64,000 bases of DNA from Arthrobacter sp. Hiyo8 (GCA_001549895.1 AP014719.1:2728001-2792000), one strand, 5' to 3'; shown: positions 27,210 through 36,820, counted from the stretch's first letter. The notes: generated by a model from the sequence alone, not told the origin. Translations and numbers: made by a program.

Positions 27210-28205
27210 ATGAGCAAGTCCATCTACAACCGCCGCTCTTTTCTCACCGTAACTGGCGTTGCCCTCGGGCCGTGGCAATGGCCGCTGCGATACCCCAGCC
27301 GCTGCTCCGGCGCCGCCGCCACCACGCCCGGCGCCAAGCCGTACATTGCGATCGTCTCCAAAGGCTTCCAGCACCAGTTCTGGCAGGCAGTGAAGCAGGG
27401 TGCAGAGAAAGCCGCCTCAGAGTTCAACGTCACCATCACATTCGAGGGCCCCAACACCGAGGCCGATGTGGACCAGCAGATCCAAATGCTAACCACGGCG
27501 CTCGGCAAGAACCCGGCAGCCATCGGTTTCGCAGCGCTTGACTCCAAGGCGGCCACCCCGCTGCTCGAACAGGCCAAGAGCAAGAACATTCCGATCATCG
27601 CGTTCGACTCCGGCGTGGACAGCGATATCCCCGTGGGCACCGCATCCACGGACAACAAGGCTGCAGCCGGAGAGGCTGCCAAGCACTTGGCCGGCCTGAT
27701 CGGAAATGAGGGCAACATCGCCATCATCTGCCACGATCAGACGTCCAAGTCCGGTGTTGACCGCCGCGACGGCTTCAAGGACTGGATCGCGGCGAACGCC
27801 CCGAAGATCAAGATCGTCGACATCCAGTACGCCGGCGGCGACCAACTTAAGTCCACCGACGCGGCCAAGGCCATCATCGCGGCACACCCCGAGCTCAAGG
27901 GCATGTACGGCACCAACGAAGGTTCTGCAATCGGCGTCGTCAATGCTGTCAATGAACTCGGCCTCAAGGACAAGCTGACCATCGTGGGCTTCGACTCCGG
28001 CAAGGCACAACTAGACGCGATCCGCGGCGGTGTCATGGCGGGTGCCATCACCCAGAACCCGGTTGGTATTGGTTATGAGACCGTCAAAGCCGCCGTCGCC
28101 GCGATCAACAAGCAACCTGTGAAAAAGGTCATCGACACCGGCTTCTACTGGTATGACGCCAAGAACATCGACTCCGAGCAGATCAAGCCGAACCTGTACC
28201 AATAG
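27210..28205 (+). CDS. Sugar ABC substrate-binding protein with Tat-like signal
   Basis: A periplasmic-binding-fold sugar receptor of the ribose/LacI type, about 330 residues. The N-terminus MSKSIYNRRSFLTVTGVALG carries a twin-arginine motif (NRRSFL). Residues 20-33 look out of frame by a pair of compensating errors (in another frame AVAMAAAIP); CSGAAATT afterwards would be the lipobox cysteine. The core holds YIAIVSKGFQHQFWQAVKQG, IPIIAFDSGVDSDIPVGTAS and IVGFDSGKAQLDAIRGG. It should bind the imported sugar outside the membrane. An 81-bp gap separates it from the permease gene. Confidence 0.9.
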   Translation: MSKSIYNRRSFLTVTGVALGPWQWPLRYPSRCSGAAATTPGAKPYIAIVSKGFQHQFWQAVKQGAEKAASEFNVTITFEGPNTEADVDQQIQMLTTALGKNPAAIGFAALDSKAATPLLEQAKSKNIPIIAFDSGVDSDIPVGTASTDNKAAAGEAAKHLAGLIGNEGNIAIICHDQTSKSGVDRRDGFKDWIAANAPKIKIVDIQYAGGDQLKSTDAAKAIIAAHPELKGMYGTNEGSAIGVVNAVNELGLKDKLTIVGFDSGKAQLDAIRGGVMAGAITQNPVGIGYETVKAAVAAINKQPVKKVIDTGFYWYDAKNIDSEQIKPNLYQ

Positions 28206-28306
28206 GGTCACGCACAGATTTGGTGGGGGTTAAACTCCTTCCAGTTCTTGCCGGCTACAGCCACCCAGAAGACCCCACGTGGGCACACCACTAGGAGTAA
28301 CCACCC

Positions 28307-29590
28307 ATGATCGCCCAAGCACCTTGGTTCACGGAGTCCCGGTTCGGTATGTTCGTCCACTGGGGCTTGTACGCCCTGCCGGCCCGGCACGAGTGGGTCA
28401 TGAACCGCGAACGTATTCCTGCCGAGGAATATGAGAAGTACTTCCAGCACTTCAACCCGGATCTCTACGATCCGCGGGAATGGGCCCGCGCGGCGAAAGA
28501 CGCCGGCATGAAATACGTAGTGCTGACCACCAAGCACCACGAAGGCTTCTGCCTCTGGGATTCCGCGCTCACCGACTACAAATCCACCAAGACTCCGTCC
28601 GGGCAGGACCTCGTGGCCCAGTACGTCGAAGCGTTGCGGGAATTCGGCCTGAAGGTCGGTTTCTACCACTCCCTCATTGACTGGCACCACCCGGATTTCA
28701 CCATCGACGGGTTCCACCCCGAACGCGACAACCCCGAGGCCGAAAAGCTCAACGAGGGCCGCGACATGGCCCGCTACCGCGACTACCTCCATGGCCAGGT
28801 GCGCGAGCTGCTGAGCAACTACGGCCAGATCGACTACCTCTTCTTCGACTTTTCCTACACGAGCGAGGACCACAAGCACATCTGGGGCGGAAAGGGCCGC
28901 GACGCGTGGGGGTCCGTGGAACTCTTGAAGATGGTCCGGGAACTTCAACCCGGCATCATCGTCAACGACCGCCTGGACATTCCTGGCGACTTCGCCACGC
29001 CGGAGCAGTACCAGCCTTCCGGGCCCATGGTGGTGGACGGCATCGAAGTGCCTTGGGAAGCATGCCAAACCCTCAACGGCAGCTGGGGCTATGACCGGGA
29101 CAACTTGGACTACAAGTCCGTGGACTTGCTGGTGCGCATGCTTGTGGATGGGGTGTCCAAGGACGGCAACCTACTCCTCAACGTTGGCCCCACGGCCCGC
29201 GGGAATTTCGATCCCCGGGCCGTGGAGTCCCTCCGCGGCATCGGCGACTGGATGAAGCTGCACTCCCGGGCCATCTACGGAGCTGGACCCGCTGCGTGGA
29301 CCGCGCCTGCCGACGCCCGGTACACACGCCGCGGTGACCGGCTTTACGTCCACTTGTTTGCGTGGCCGTTCGAATACGTCCACCTCCCCGACCTCGCCGG
29401 CAAAGTGGAATACGCGCAGCTGCTCAACGACGCCTCCGAAGTCGCGATGCTGGAGATCGCACCGGACCGGGAGGCAATCAACACCACTCCTGGCGGACAA
29501 CCAGCGGGTACCCTGACACTGAAGCTGCCCGTCCAGCGACCGGACGTGGCGGTGCCCGTCGTCGAACTCTTCCTGAAGCCCGGGGTGTAG
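28307..29590 (+). CDS. Alpha-L-fucosidase, glycoside hydrolase family 29
   Basis: A 427-residue GH29 enzyme releasing L-fucose from fucosides. Signature segments are FGMFVHWGLYALPARHEW, YVVLTTKHHEGFCLWDS (family motif) and VGFYHSLIDWHHPDF. The likely nucleophile Asp is in the segment IDYLFFDFSYTSEDHKHIW; the usual WxDG at that place is not conserved. NGSWGYDRDNLDYKSVDLL and GNLLLNVGPTARGNFD complete the fold. There is no signal peptide, so it probably acts inside the cell on short imported fucosides. A GGAG ribosome-binding sequence precedes ATG 28307. It heads the second half of the fucose operon. Confidence 0.93.
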   Translation: MIAQAPWFTESRFGMFVHWGLYALPARHEWVMNRERIPAEEYEKYFQHFNPDLYDPREWARAAKDAGMKYVVLTTKHHEGFCLWDSALTDYKSTKTPSGQDLVAQYVEALREFGLKVGFYHSLIDWHHPDFTIDGFHPERDNPEAEKLNEGRDMARYRDYLHGQVRELLSNYGQIDYLFFDFSYTSEDHKHIWGGKGRDAWGSVELLKMVRELQPGIIVNDRLDIPGDFATPEQYQPSGPMVVDGIEVPWEACQTLNGSWGYDRDNLDYKSVDLLVRMLVDGVSKDGNLLLNVGPTARGNFDPRAVESLRGIGDWMKLHSRAIYGAGPAAWTAPADARYTRRGDRLYVHLFAWPFEYVHLPDLAGKVEYAQLLNDASEVAMLEIAPDREAINTTPGGQPAGTLTLKLPVQRPDVAVPVVELFLKPGV

Positions 29591-29591
29591 C

Positions 29592-29906
29592 GTGCCGGAA
29601 ACCATTGCCCTGCACACGCGGCTCAAGCCGGGTGCCGCGCAGGACTACGCGGAAGCCCATGCGGGGATCCCCGCCGAACTCGTCGCGGCCTTGAAAGAGG
29701 CCGGAGTGGGCAATTGGAGGATCTGGCGCAGCGGCCAGGAGCTCTTCCACCTTGTTGAGGTGGAGGACTACCAAGCCATGCGCCGGGCGCTCGCGGACCA
29801 TCCGGCCAACGTCCCGTGGCAGGCCCGCATGGCGGAGATGCTGGAAGTCCAGGACGACTATTCCGGCAATGACTCCGGCATCCCCTTGGTATGGGAGCTG
29901 GTATGA
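29592..29906 (+). CDS. L-rhamnose/L-fucose mutarotase (RhaM family)
   Basis: A 104-residue RhaM/YiiL-type mutarotase (small alpha/beta barrel). It has IALHTRLKPGAAQDYAEAHA, then GVGNWRIWRSGQELFHLVEVE, and a C-terminal DDYSGNDSGIPLVWELV. The family exchanges alpha and beta anomers of 6-deoxy sugars. Here it should supply the correct anomer of L-fucose to the dehydrogenase. It begins 1 bp after the fucosidase stop and overlaps the next gene by four bases. Confidence 0.9.
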   Translation: MPETIALHTRLKPGAAQDYAEAHAGIPAELVAALKEAGVGNWRIWRSGQELFHLVEVEDYQAMRRALADHPANVPWQARMAEMLEVQDDYSGNDSGIPLVWELV

Positions 29907-30858
29907 GCGGCACGTCGTGGGATGGCGCGCTGGGCAAGCTCGGCTTCGGCGCCGCCGGTATCGGCAACCTGTACCGTGCCATGCCGGACGCCCAGGCCGC
30001 CGCCACCGTCAAGGCGGCCTGGGACTCGGGGGTCCGTTACTTCGACACCGCGCCGCACTACGGCTTGGGGCTCTCCGAGCGCAGGCTTGGTGCGGTGCTG
30101 AGGGAGATGCCACGGAGTGAGTTCACTGTGTCAACCAAGGTGGGCCGGCTGCTGGTGCCGAACGCCGTGGGATTCAGCGCGAAGGACGACGAAGGCTTCG
30201 ACGTCGCAGCAACGAGCAAACGCCAATGGGACTTCTCAGAAGCGGGGATCCGCCGGAGCATCGAGGAATCGCTCGAACGGCTCGGCCTGGACCACGTGGA
30301 CATCGCCTACCTGCACGATCCTGATGTCCACAACCTCGCCAAGGGGATCGGCGAAGCGCTGCCGGTCTTGGAAAAGCTGCGGGCGGACGGCGTGGTGAAG
30401 GCGATCGGCGTCGGGACCAATTCGGCGGAAGCTGCGCTCGAATGCGTCGAAGCGGCCGATCTGGACCTGGTGATGCTCGCCGGCCGGTACACGTTGCTAG
30501 AGCAGCCCGGCGTTCCGTTCCTGGACCGCTGTGTGGCGCGCGGCACCGGCGTCGTAAACGTGGGCGTCTTCAATTCCGGCCTGCTGGCGAGGCCGGACGT
30601 ACCCGAGGACTCGCATTACAACTATGCGCGTGCCCCGCGCGCACTGGTGGAGCGCGCACGGGCGCTCGCCGGCGTGTGCCGCGGGTTCGGGGTGGAGCTC
30701 CCGACGGCGGCACTCCAGTTCAGCCTGCGACACCCGGCCGTTGTGAACGTGACGGTGGGGCCAGCAGTCCGGCGCAAGTGTCAGCCAACGCGGCCCGGAT
30801 GAATGAGGATGTGCCGGAAGAACTGTGGGCGGCTTTGGCGGGTGTGCCGGGTGATTGA
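29903..30858 (+). CDS. Aldo/keto reductase, probable L-fucose dehydrogenase (one frame break)
   Basis: An aldo/keto reductase barrel of about 318 residues, with the catalytic tetrad visible: Asp and Tyr in YFDTAPHYGLGLSERRLG, Lys in VSTKVGRLLVPNAVGF and His in HVDIAYLHDPDVHNL. GFSAKDDEGFDVAATS is typical of L-fucose/D-threo-aldose dehydrogenases. It should oxidise L-fucose to L-fucono-lactone with NAD(P). ATG 29903 overlaps the mutarotase stop. One G missing near 30765 (GGGG should be GGGGG) joins NVTVG to ASSPAQVSANAARM; the end is EELWAALAGVPGD at 30858. Confidence 0.88.
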
Positions 30859-31720
30859 TTCGCACCTGCACCTGTGGGACCTCGGGCCGGATCCAGCCGG
30901 CGGTGGTCCGCGTCCGTACGCGTGGCTTGGCCCGCAGCACGGCGGACTCTTCCGTAGCTACGGCGAGGCTGAGGCACGGAAAACCCTGGATGGCGCTGGC
31001 GTCGATGGAGCGGTGCTCGTCCAGGCTGACGACACCGTTTTGGATACTGAGTCCATGCTCGCCGTCGCCGACCGCAACGCTTGGGTACTCGGCGTCGTGG
31101 GCTGGATTCCCCTCGATAAGCCGGCCGAAGCAGAGCAGGAACTGGAACGGTTCCTCCGGAACCCCGCGTTCCGGGGCGTGCGGCACTTGGTCCACGATGA
31201 TCCGCGGGACGATTTCCTCGAATTGCCCGCGGTCCGCGATTCCTTGCGCGTGCTCGCCGGCCACGGATTGGCGTTCGACGTCCCGGACGCCTTTCCGAGG
31301 CACCTCGGTAGTGCGGTCCACCTCGCCCGGGAGCTGCCGGAGCTGACCATCGTGCTGGATCATCTCGGGAAGCCGCCGATGGCCGATCCTGCGGCGATGG
31401 ACGTGTGGCGAGCGGATTTCCGCGCCTTGGCTGAGCTGCCCAACACGGTGGCCAAGGTGTCCGGCCTGCACTTGCCGGGCGTCCCGTACACGGCCGAGGC
31501 ATTGCGTCCGCTGTGGGATGAAGCGCTCGAAGCTTTCGGTCCTGGACGGCTCATGGTCGGCGGAGATTGGCCCGTCAGTACCTTGGGTGCGCCGTACGGA
31601 CGAACCCTCGGAGTTCTTCTGGAACTCGCCGAGGAGCTCACTTCGGGTGAGCGGGCGGAGTTTCTTGAGGGAACCGCCGTGCGGACGTATGGGCTTCAAA
31701 AGCGAAGCATCGCGAACTAG
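30851..31720 (+). CDS. Amidohydrolase, probable L-fuconolactonase
   Basis: A 289-residue amidohydrolase-fold enzyme (amidohydro-2). Metal ligands are in VIDSHLHLWDLG (HxH), then RHLVHDDPRDDFLE, TIVLDHLGKPP and GGDWPVSTLGAPYG (final Asp). Proteins of this type open L-fucono-lactone or rhamnono-lactone. Here it converts L-fuconolactone to L-fuconate. GTG 30851 overlaps the aldo/keto reductase stop by 8 bp; the frame is open further upstream but the overlap start fits the fold. It is the last gene of the operon and runs convergent to the GntR regulator. Confidence 0.88.
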   Translation: MIDSHLHLWDLGPDPAGGGPRPYAWLGPQHGGLFRSYGEAEARKTLDGAGVDGAVLVQADDTVLDTESMLAVADRNAWVLGVVGWIPLDKPAEAEQELERFLRNPAFRGVRHLVHDDPRDDFLELPAVRDSLRVLAGHGLAFDVPDAFPRHLGSAVHLARELPELTIVLDHLGKPPMADPAAMDVWRADFRALAELPNTVAKVSGLHLPGVPYTAEALRPLWDEALEAFGPGRLMVGGDWPVSTLGAPYGRTLGVLLELAEELTSGERAEFLEGTAVRTYGLQKRSIAN

Positions 31721-32388
31721 AGCGCCTGGCGCAACCAGCTCTCGACGCCGCTGATGTGGACGGTCACGAGTGCCCGGACCAGCTCGGCGTCGCCACGTTC
31801 CAAGGCGTCCGCGATGGCCTTGTGCTCGGCAAGGGTGTGCGCCACGGCTTTTTCCTGGGTCAAGCCGCGCCAGATGCGCGCCCGGACGGTGCTGCTGGAG
31901 AGGGCTTCGAGTAGGCCGGCGAGGTAGTCGTTTCCGGCGGCCTGGGTGATGATGCCGTGGAATTCGAGGTCGTGGGCCACGAGTTCTTCGACGTCGGTGT
32001 TCTCGTCGATCCCGTCCATCGTGGCGCGCAACGCCGTGAGTGCCGTGGGAGTGATCTTGCCTGTGGCGATGAATGCGGTGGCGGGCTCCAGGATTCGTCG
32101 GACCTCAAAGAGTTCCAGGATGGAACGGTCCTGGTGGAGATCGACGACGAATGCCACTGCTTCATTGAGCAACTTGGCGTCGAGGCTGGTGACGTAGGTG
32201 CCGTCCCCACGCCGCACGTCGAGGACACGGATGAGTTCGAGCGCTTTGACGGCCTCGCGCAGGGAGCTTCGCGAGAGGCCGAGCCGCTCGCTCAGTTCCT
32301 TCTCCGGCGGAAGGCGGTCCCCGGCCTTGAGTTCGCCGCGGATCAGCATGTCCTTGATCTTGCCGATCGCTTCATCTGTGACAGCCAT
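31717..32388 (-). CDS. FadR-type GntR regulator of the fucose locus
   Basis: A 223-residue regulator with an N-terminal winged helix (GELKAGDRLPPEKELSERLG, LSRSSLREAVKALELIRVLD, RRGDGTYV) and an FCD ligand domain (LFEVRRILEPATAFIA, DLEFHGIITQAAGN, LAEHKAIADALERGD). The FCD class usually binds sugar acids and similar carboxylates. It sits at the far end of the fucose locus, convergent with the lactonase gene and overlapping it by four bases. The 11-bp motif AGACATCGGAT lies 23 bp before its start and also in the dehydratase promoter, so it probably represses both. A likely inducer is L-fuconate or 2-keto-3-deoxy-L-fuconate (inference). Confidence 0.9.
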   Translation of the reverse strand: MAVTDEAIGKIKDMLIRGELKAGDRLPPEKELSERLGLSRSSLREAVKALELIRVLDVRRGDGTYVTSLDAKLLNEAVAFVVDLHQDRSILELFEVRRILEPATAFIATGKITPTALTALRATMDGIDENTDVEELVAHDLEFHGIITQAAGNDYLAGLLEALSSSTVRARIWRGLTQEKAVAHTLAEHKAIADALERGDAELVRALVTVHISGVESWLRQAL

Positions 32389-32410
32389 GGCTACATCCTA
32401 ACGGCGAATG

Positions 32411-32421
32411 ATCCGATGTCT
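32411..32421 (-). promoter_or_regulatory. Candidate operator of the fucose regulator
   Basis: On the minus strand the bases read AGACATCGGAT, identical to 23158-23168 in the fucose divergent promoter. The site lies 23 bp upstream of the GntR start at 32388, as expected for autoregulation. Binding is inferred from the shared motif. Confidence 0.55.
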
Positions 32422-32425
32422 GGCA

Positions 32426-32480
32426 CCCAACTACCTCGCAGTTGTTGCCGTTATGAGGCTCCAAAATGACAACAAATGCG
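32426..32480. repeat. Dispersed hairpin repeat, degenerate copy
   Basis: This copy shares most of its bases with the element at 43546-43611: CCCAACTACCTCGCAGTTG, then TTGCCGTTATGAGGCTCC and AAAATGACAACAAATGC. The left arm and loop are conserved but the outer right arm has diverged into TGGGCCCACG. It lies just upstream of the fucose regulator. Confidence 0.8.
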
Positions 32481-32606
32481 TGGGCCCACGCCGCCAGGGT
32501 TCCCTGGCCGTGGGCCACACCGGCGAGGCCCGGCCTGAGCTTGCGAAGGCTGGGAGCCGGTGGGGACTTGCGAGGCGAGGGTGGCGGTGGGGATCAGGTG
32601 GGGGCA

Positions 32607-32657
32607 CGACGGCGGCACCCGGGTTCCGCGCGAACGGAACCGCGGGTGCCGCCGTCG
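32607..32657 (-). terminator. Hairpin after the asparagine permease gene
   Basis: A stem of more than 20 bp with one bulge: CGACGGCGGCACCCGGGTTC pairs with GAACCGCGGGTGCCGCCGTCG around a short loop. It begins 18 bp past the permease stop on the minus strand. No U-tract follows, which is common in this group. Confidence 0.65.
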
Positions 32658-32674
32658 GGCACTCAGTACTGGGG

Positions 32675-34192
32675 CTAGATCCTGTCCTCGGCACCGGCAA
32701 CCGGCAGGTTGGCGATGACCGGCGAGCTGCCCGTGAAGCCGTCCCGGGCTGCGGCGATCTCGTGGATTTGCTTGCGGCACATGTACCAACCAACCACAAT
32801 GAGCGCGCAGGCGATGGCCGTAACCAGCATGGTGAGCGGAGAGTCGATGAACACCATCACCAGCACGCCCACCAGGAACAGCAGCGAAAGGTAGCCAGTG
32901 TAGGGGGCGCCGAACATCCGGAAAGACGGACGCTTCAGCCAGCCCTTGTCGGCCCAGCGCTTGAGCTGCATCTGGCACAAGACGATGGTGGCCCACGTGA
33001 CGATGATGCCCACGGAGGCGACGTTGAGGACGATCTCGAAGGCGTCGGACGGTACGAGGTAGTTCAGCGGAACACCGAGCAGGGAGACGCCGGCCGTGAT
33101 GGCGATGCCGCCGTAGGGGACGCCGGCTTTGTTCATGCGCTGGGCGAACTTGGGAGCGGAACCGGCCACGGACATGGAGCGCAGGATGCGGCCCGTGGAG
33201 TACAACCCGGCATTCAGGGAGGACAGGGCGGCGGTCAGGACCACGAGGTTCATGATCACGTCCACGCCTTGTACGCCGATGTGGCCGAAGAAGGTCACAA
33301 ACGGGCTGACACCCTTGACGTAGGAGGTGTACGGCAGCAGCAACGCCAGCAGGATGACGGAACCGACGTAGAAGACGGCGATGCGGAAGACCACTGAGTT
33401 GATGGCCTTGGGCATGATCTTCTCGGGGTTCTCCGTTTCGCCCGCTGCCGTGCCCACAAGCTCAATCGAGGCGTAGGCGAACAGAACGCCCTGCATGAGC
33501 ATGATCATGGGCAGCATGCCGGTGGGGAAGATACCGCCGTGGTCCGTGAGGAGGCTGAAGCCCACTTCCTGGCCCGGTACCGGCGTGCCGAAGATGACGA
33601 AGTACGTGCCGATCACCAGGAACGCCGCCAGCGCGGCCACCTTGATCAGGGCGAAGTAGAACTCCATTTCGCCGAAGACCTTGACCGAGACCAAGTTCAG
33701 GCAAAGCACCACCAGAAGCGCGATCAGTGCCCAGGCCCACTGCGGGACGACTCCGATCCAAGGGACATATTTGCCGAAGAAGTTCATGTAGAGGGCCGCG
33801 GCCGTGGTGTCCACGATGGTGGTGGTTGCCCAGTTGATCCAGTAGAACCAGCCGGACACAAACGCAGCCTTCTCGCCGAAGAACTCGCGGGCGTAGGAGA
33901 CGAAGGAGCCCGAGGACGGGCGGTGCAGCACGAGTTCGCCAAGCGCGCGCAGGATCAGGAAGGCAAAGAAGCCGCAGACCGCGTACGCGATGACAAGGGA
34001 AGGGCCCGCAGCGTTGAGGCGGCCGCCGGCACCCAGGAACAGGCCGGTGCCGATGGCGCCGCCGATTGCGATCATCTGGATCTGACGCGGCTTCAAGCTC
34101 TTGTGATAGCCCTTGTCCTCGGCGTGGAGGAGCTTTTCAGTGGAGTGCGCCTGCGGAGGGACCGTGTGGTCCGTGATGGGTGCATTGGTCAT
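32675..34192 (-). CDS. ansP: Amino-acid permease, probable L-asparagine permease
   Basis: A 505-residue APC-family permease with about twelve helices. The N-terminus [20 protein letters not shown] and [20 protein letters not shown] are the family signature, and [20 protein letters not shown] is also characteristic. It is the last gene of a minus-strand cluster with GntR regulator, asparaginase and aspartase, so asparagine (or aspartate) is the likely substrate; GABA-permease-like transport cannot be excluded from sequence alone. A 124-bp gap separates it from the aspartase gene. Confidence 0.85.
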   Translation of the reverse strand: MTNAPITDHTVPPQAHSTEKLLHAEDKGYHKSLKPRQIQMIAIGGAIGTGLFLGAGGRLNAAGPSLVIAYAVCGFFAFLILRALGELVLHRPSSGSFVSYAREFFGEKAAFVSGWFYWINWATTTIVDTTAAALYMNFFGKYVPWIGVVPQWAWALIALLVVLCLNLVSVKVFGEMEFYFALIKVAALAAFLVIGTYFVIFGTPVPGQEVGFSLLTDHGGIFPTGMLPMIMLMQGVLFAYASIELVGTAAGETENPEKIMPKAINSVVFRIAVFYVGSVILLALLLPYTSYVKGVSPFVTFFGHIGVQGVDVIMNLVVLTAALSSLNAGLYSTGRILRSMSVAGSAPKFAQRMNKAGVPYGGIAITAGVSLLGVPLNYLVPSDAFEIVLNVASVGIIVTWATIVLCQMQLKRWADKGWLKRPSFRMFGAPYTGYLSLLFLVGVLVMVFIDSPLTMLVTAIACALIVVGWYMCRKQIHEIAAARDGFTGSSPVIANLPVAGAEDRI

Positions 34193-34316
34193 GGGAATCC
34201 TTAGGGGGTGTCCTGTTGGGGGTCCGGATCTTGCCGTCCGGCCTGTTTCTTCGCGTGTTCAGGCCCGACGGCGGCTGGTGAGTGGCGCCGTCGTCGGACG
34301 CTCTGCGCGGCTCAGC

Positions 34317-35741
34317 CTAGTTGCTGAGGTTGGCCAGGCGTTCGGGGCGGAGGAGCTCATCGAGCTGCTCCGAGGTCAGCAAGCCGTGTTCGAGAACGAG
34401 CTCGGCGACGCCCTTGCCGCTTGCCAGCGCTTCCTGGGCGATGGCGGTGGCGGAGGCGTAGCCGATGTGCGGATTGAGTGCCGTGACGAGTCCGATCGAC
34501 TGCTCTACGGTGAGGCGCAGGTGTTCGGTATTCGCGGTGATGCCCCGAATGCAGCGCGACGTGAGCGTGCGGCACGCGGCTTCCAGGTGGGAGATGCTCT
34601 TGTGGAGGCTGTGGACGATAATCGGTTCGAAGGCGTTCAGCTGGAGCTGTCCGGCTTCGGCTGCCATGGTGACTGTGACATCGTTGCCGATGACTTCATA
34701 CGCCACTTGGCTGACCACTTCCGGGATCACCGGATTGATCTTGCCTGGCATGATGGACGATCCCGACTGCACAGCCGGGAGGTTGATCTCGCCCAGTCCC
34801 GCACGCGGTCCGGAGGACAGCAAGCGGAGATCGTTGCAAATCTTGGAAAGCTTGACGGCGACGCGCTTGAGCACACCGGAGAGGTGGACGAACGCGCCTA
34901 CGTCCTGGGTGGCCTCGATGAGGTCCACCGAGGTGACCAGCGGCAGGCCGGTGATCTCGGCCAAGTGCCTGCAGGCCGCTGCGGCGTATCCAACGGGAGC
35001 GTTCAGGCCGGTCCCGATGGCGGTTGCGCCGAGGTTGATCTCGTGGATGAGCAGCTGGGACTCGGCCAGTCGAGCCCGGTCCTCGCCCACGGTCACTGCG
35101 TAGCCGCCGAATTCCTGGCCGAGGGTCATGGGGACGGCGTCCTGCAACTGCGTGCGGCCCATCTTGACCACGGTGCGGAATTCCTGGCCCTTCTCCGCGA
35201 AGGCGACCTGGAGTTCCTGAAGAGCCTCGAGAAGGCCCTGGACCGAGAAAATGGTGGCCAGGTTGACGGCGGTGGGGTAGACGTCGTTGGTGGACTGGCT
35301 CAGGTTGACGTGGTCGTTCGGGTGCAGCCTGGCGTAGTCGCCTTTGGGGTGGCCAAGTATTTCAAGGGCCCGGTTGGCAATGACCTCGTTGGCGTTCATG
35401 TTGGAGCTGGTGCCGGCACCGCCTTGGATAACGTCCACCATGAACTGCTCGTGGAGCTTGCCGTCCAGGATGTCCTGGCAGGCTTGTTCGATCGCGTCGG
35501 CCCGTTCGTCGTCGAGGAGACCGAGTTCGCGGTTGGTGCGGGCAGCGGCGAGCTTGACCGCGGCGAGGCCCTTGACGAGGTTGGCGTTGCTGGCCAAGGG
35601 GTGGCCGGTGATGGGGAAGTTCTCGATGGCACGCAGCGTGTGCACGCCCCAGTAGGCATCAGCAGGGACGTCGCGGTCACCGAGGAGATCGTGTTCCGAG
35701 CGGAACCCTGGAATTGTCGTGGTGGGCACGGCAGAAGTCAT
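34317..35741 (-). CDS. aspA: Aspartate ammonia-lyase
   Basis: A 474-residue member of the fumarase/aspartase superfamily, converting L-aspartate to fumarate and ammonia. The family signature SGSSIMPGKINPVIPEVVSQ is intact. NANEVIANRALEILGHPKGD and LHPNDHVNLSQSTNDVYPTA match aspartases (HPNDHVN rather than fumarase NxxD). The context with asparaginase and an asparagine permease confirms aspartase. ATG/start at 35741 is in the usual place, and the asparaginase gene ends 35 bp upstream on the same strand. Confidence 0.93.
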   Translation of the reverse strand: MTSAVPTTTIPGFRSEHDLLGDRDVPADAYWGVHTLRAIENFPITGHPLASNANLVKGLAAVKLAAARTNRELGLLDDERADAIEQACQDILDGKLHEQFMVDVIQGGAGTSSNMNANEVIANRALEILGHPKGDYARLHPNDHVNLSQSTNDVYPTAVNLATIFSVQGLLEALQELQVAFAEKGQEFRTVVKMGRTQLQDAVPMTLGQEFGGYAVTVGEDRARLAESQLLIHEINLGATAIGTGLNAPVGYAAAACRHLAEITGLPLVTSVDLIEATQDVGAFVHLSGVLKRVAVKLSKICNDLRLLSSGPRAGLGEINLPAVQSGSSIMPGKINPVIPEVVSQVAYEVIGNDVTVTMAAEAGQLQLNAFEPIIVHSLHKSISHLEAACRTLTSRCIRGITANTEHLRLTVEQSIGLVTALNPHIGYASATAIAQEALASGKGVAELVLEHGLLTSEQLDELLRPERLANLSN

Positions 35742-35776
35742 TGCTGTCCTTTGGTCTTTGTGCTTGTTTGGCTGCG

Positions 35777-36801
35777 TCAGTTGGATGCAAGGAAGTTCGC
35801 GGCACGGAGCACGCCAACAGGGTGGCCGCCGCCCAACACAGGCGGGCTGGCGAGCGTGGCGAGCTGGCCGCCGTCGAGCCCTAGTTCCTCAAGGACGCGG
35901 ACGGTGACGGGCATTCGGGCGCGGTCGGCGCCGTCGGAAATCTTGATGGCGATGCCTGTGCCGATCCGCAGGCCGATGAGCTGGAGGCCTTCGAAGCCGT
36001 CCTTGGCAAGCAACCCGGGAACTGTACGCATGATCGCTGTGACGTCGCGCCCCTCGCCGGCCACCATCTCCGGGAAGGCGCGCATCGCGTGGGCTACTTG
36101 GCCTTCCGCTTCCGTGCTGTCCGCCGCCGCCATGCGGCCATAGGCCCGGGCCATGCCGTGCAGGCTGTGGGCGAAGAGCGGGGTGCCGCAACCGTCGGTG
36201 CTGACTGCCAACACGTCTTCCCCCGTGAGTTCGGTGATGGTGTCCTTCACGAGCACTTGGAGGGGATGCTCGGGGTGCAGGTAACCCTGGACCGGCCAGC
36301 CGTTGATGACGCACGTGGCGGCCATGGATGCGTGCTTGCCGGAACAGTTCTGTGCGAGCTGGGTGGGCTCGCCGCCGCTGCGGAGCCATGCTTCGCGCTC
36401 GGCGATGCCGTAGGGAAGGTCGGTGCTGTTTTCCAACGCGCTTTTGTCCAGGCCGTGCATTTCGAGGATGCGTGCGGCACCGTCGAGGTGCATCGCGGCG
36501 CCGGAGTGGCTTGCGGCGGTGAGGGCGAGGAGGTTCTCCGGAAGCTTGAGTCCGCACGGACCATGGCGACCGCCTGCAGCGGTTTGAGGGAGGACCGCGG
36601 GTAGAACGCGGCGTCGGGATCGCCCGCTTGGAGGAGTGTTTCACCGCCAGGCCCTACTGCGATCAGGGAGCCGTAGTGGACGCTCTCGACCAGGCCGTCG
36701 CGGGTCTGTTCCGCGAGGGGGACGTGGCGCGGGGTTGGCGGAATCGTCCCTGCCGGGTGGTTGCGGGCATAGCGGTGCGCGTTGCATGCGGGGTGGGCAT
36801 G
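35777..36801 (-). CDS. L-asparaginase II-type protein (two frame breaks)
   Basis: An asparaginase of the PF06089 (asparaginase II) type, about 340 residues. The C-terminal frame starts near MHLDGAARILEMHGLDKSAL and includes LAQNCSGKHASMAATCVING, the hallmark CSGKHASM motif, and STDGCGTPLFAHSLHGMARA. The N-terminal parts (MPTPHATRTAMPATTRQG, then LAEQTRDGLVESVHYGSLIA) lie in other frames; breaks are near 36745 and near 36560, where SLKPLQAVAMVRA should join GLKLPENLLALTAASHSG. The enzyme gives aspartate and ammonia from asparagine, feeding the aspartase next door. The regulator gene ends 19 bp upstream. Confidence 0.85.
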
Positions 36802-36820
36802 ACTTCCTTCAGTTGGTGGA

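Noticed and set aside
34113..36143. 676-residue plus-strand frame
   Set aside because: It is the complement of aspA and the asparaginase gene; its composition is typical of a high-GC shadow frame and shows no domain.
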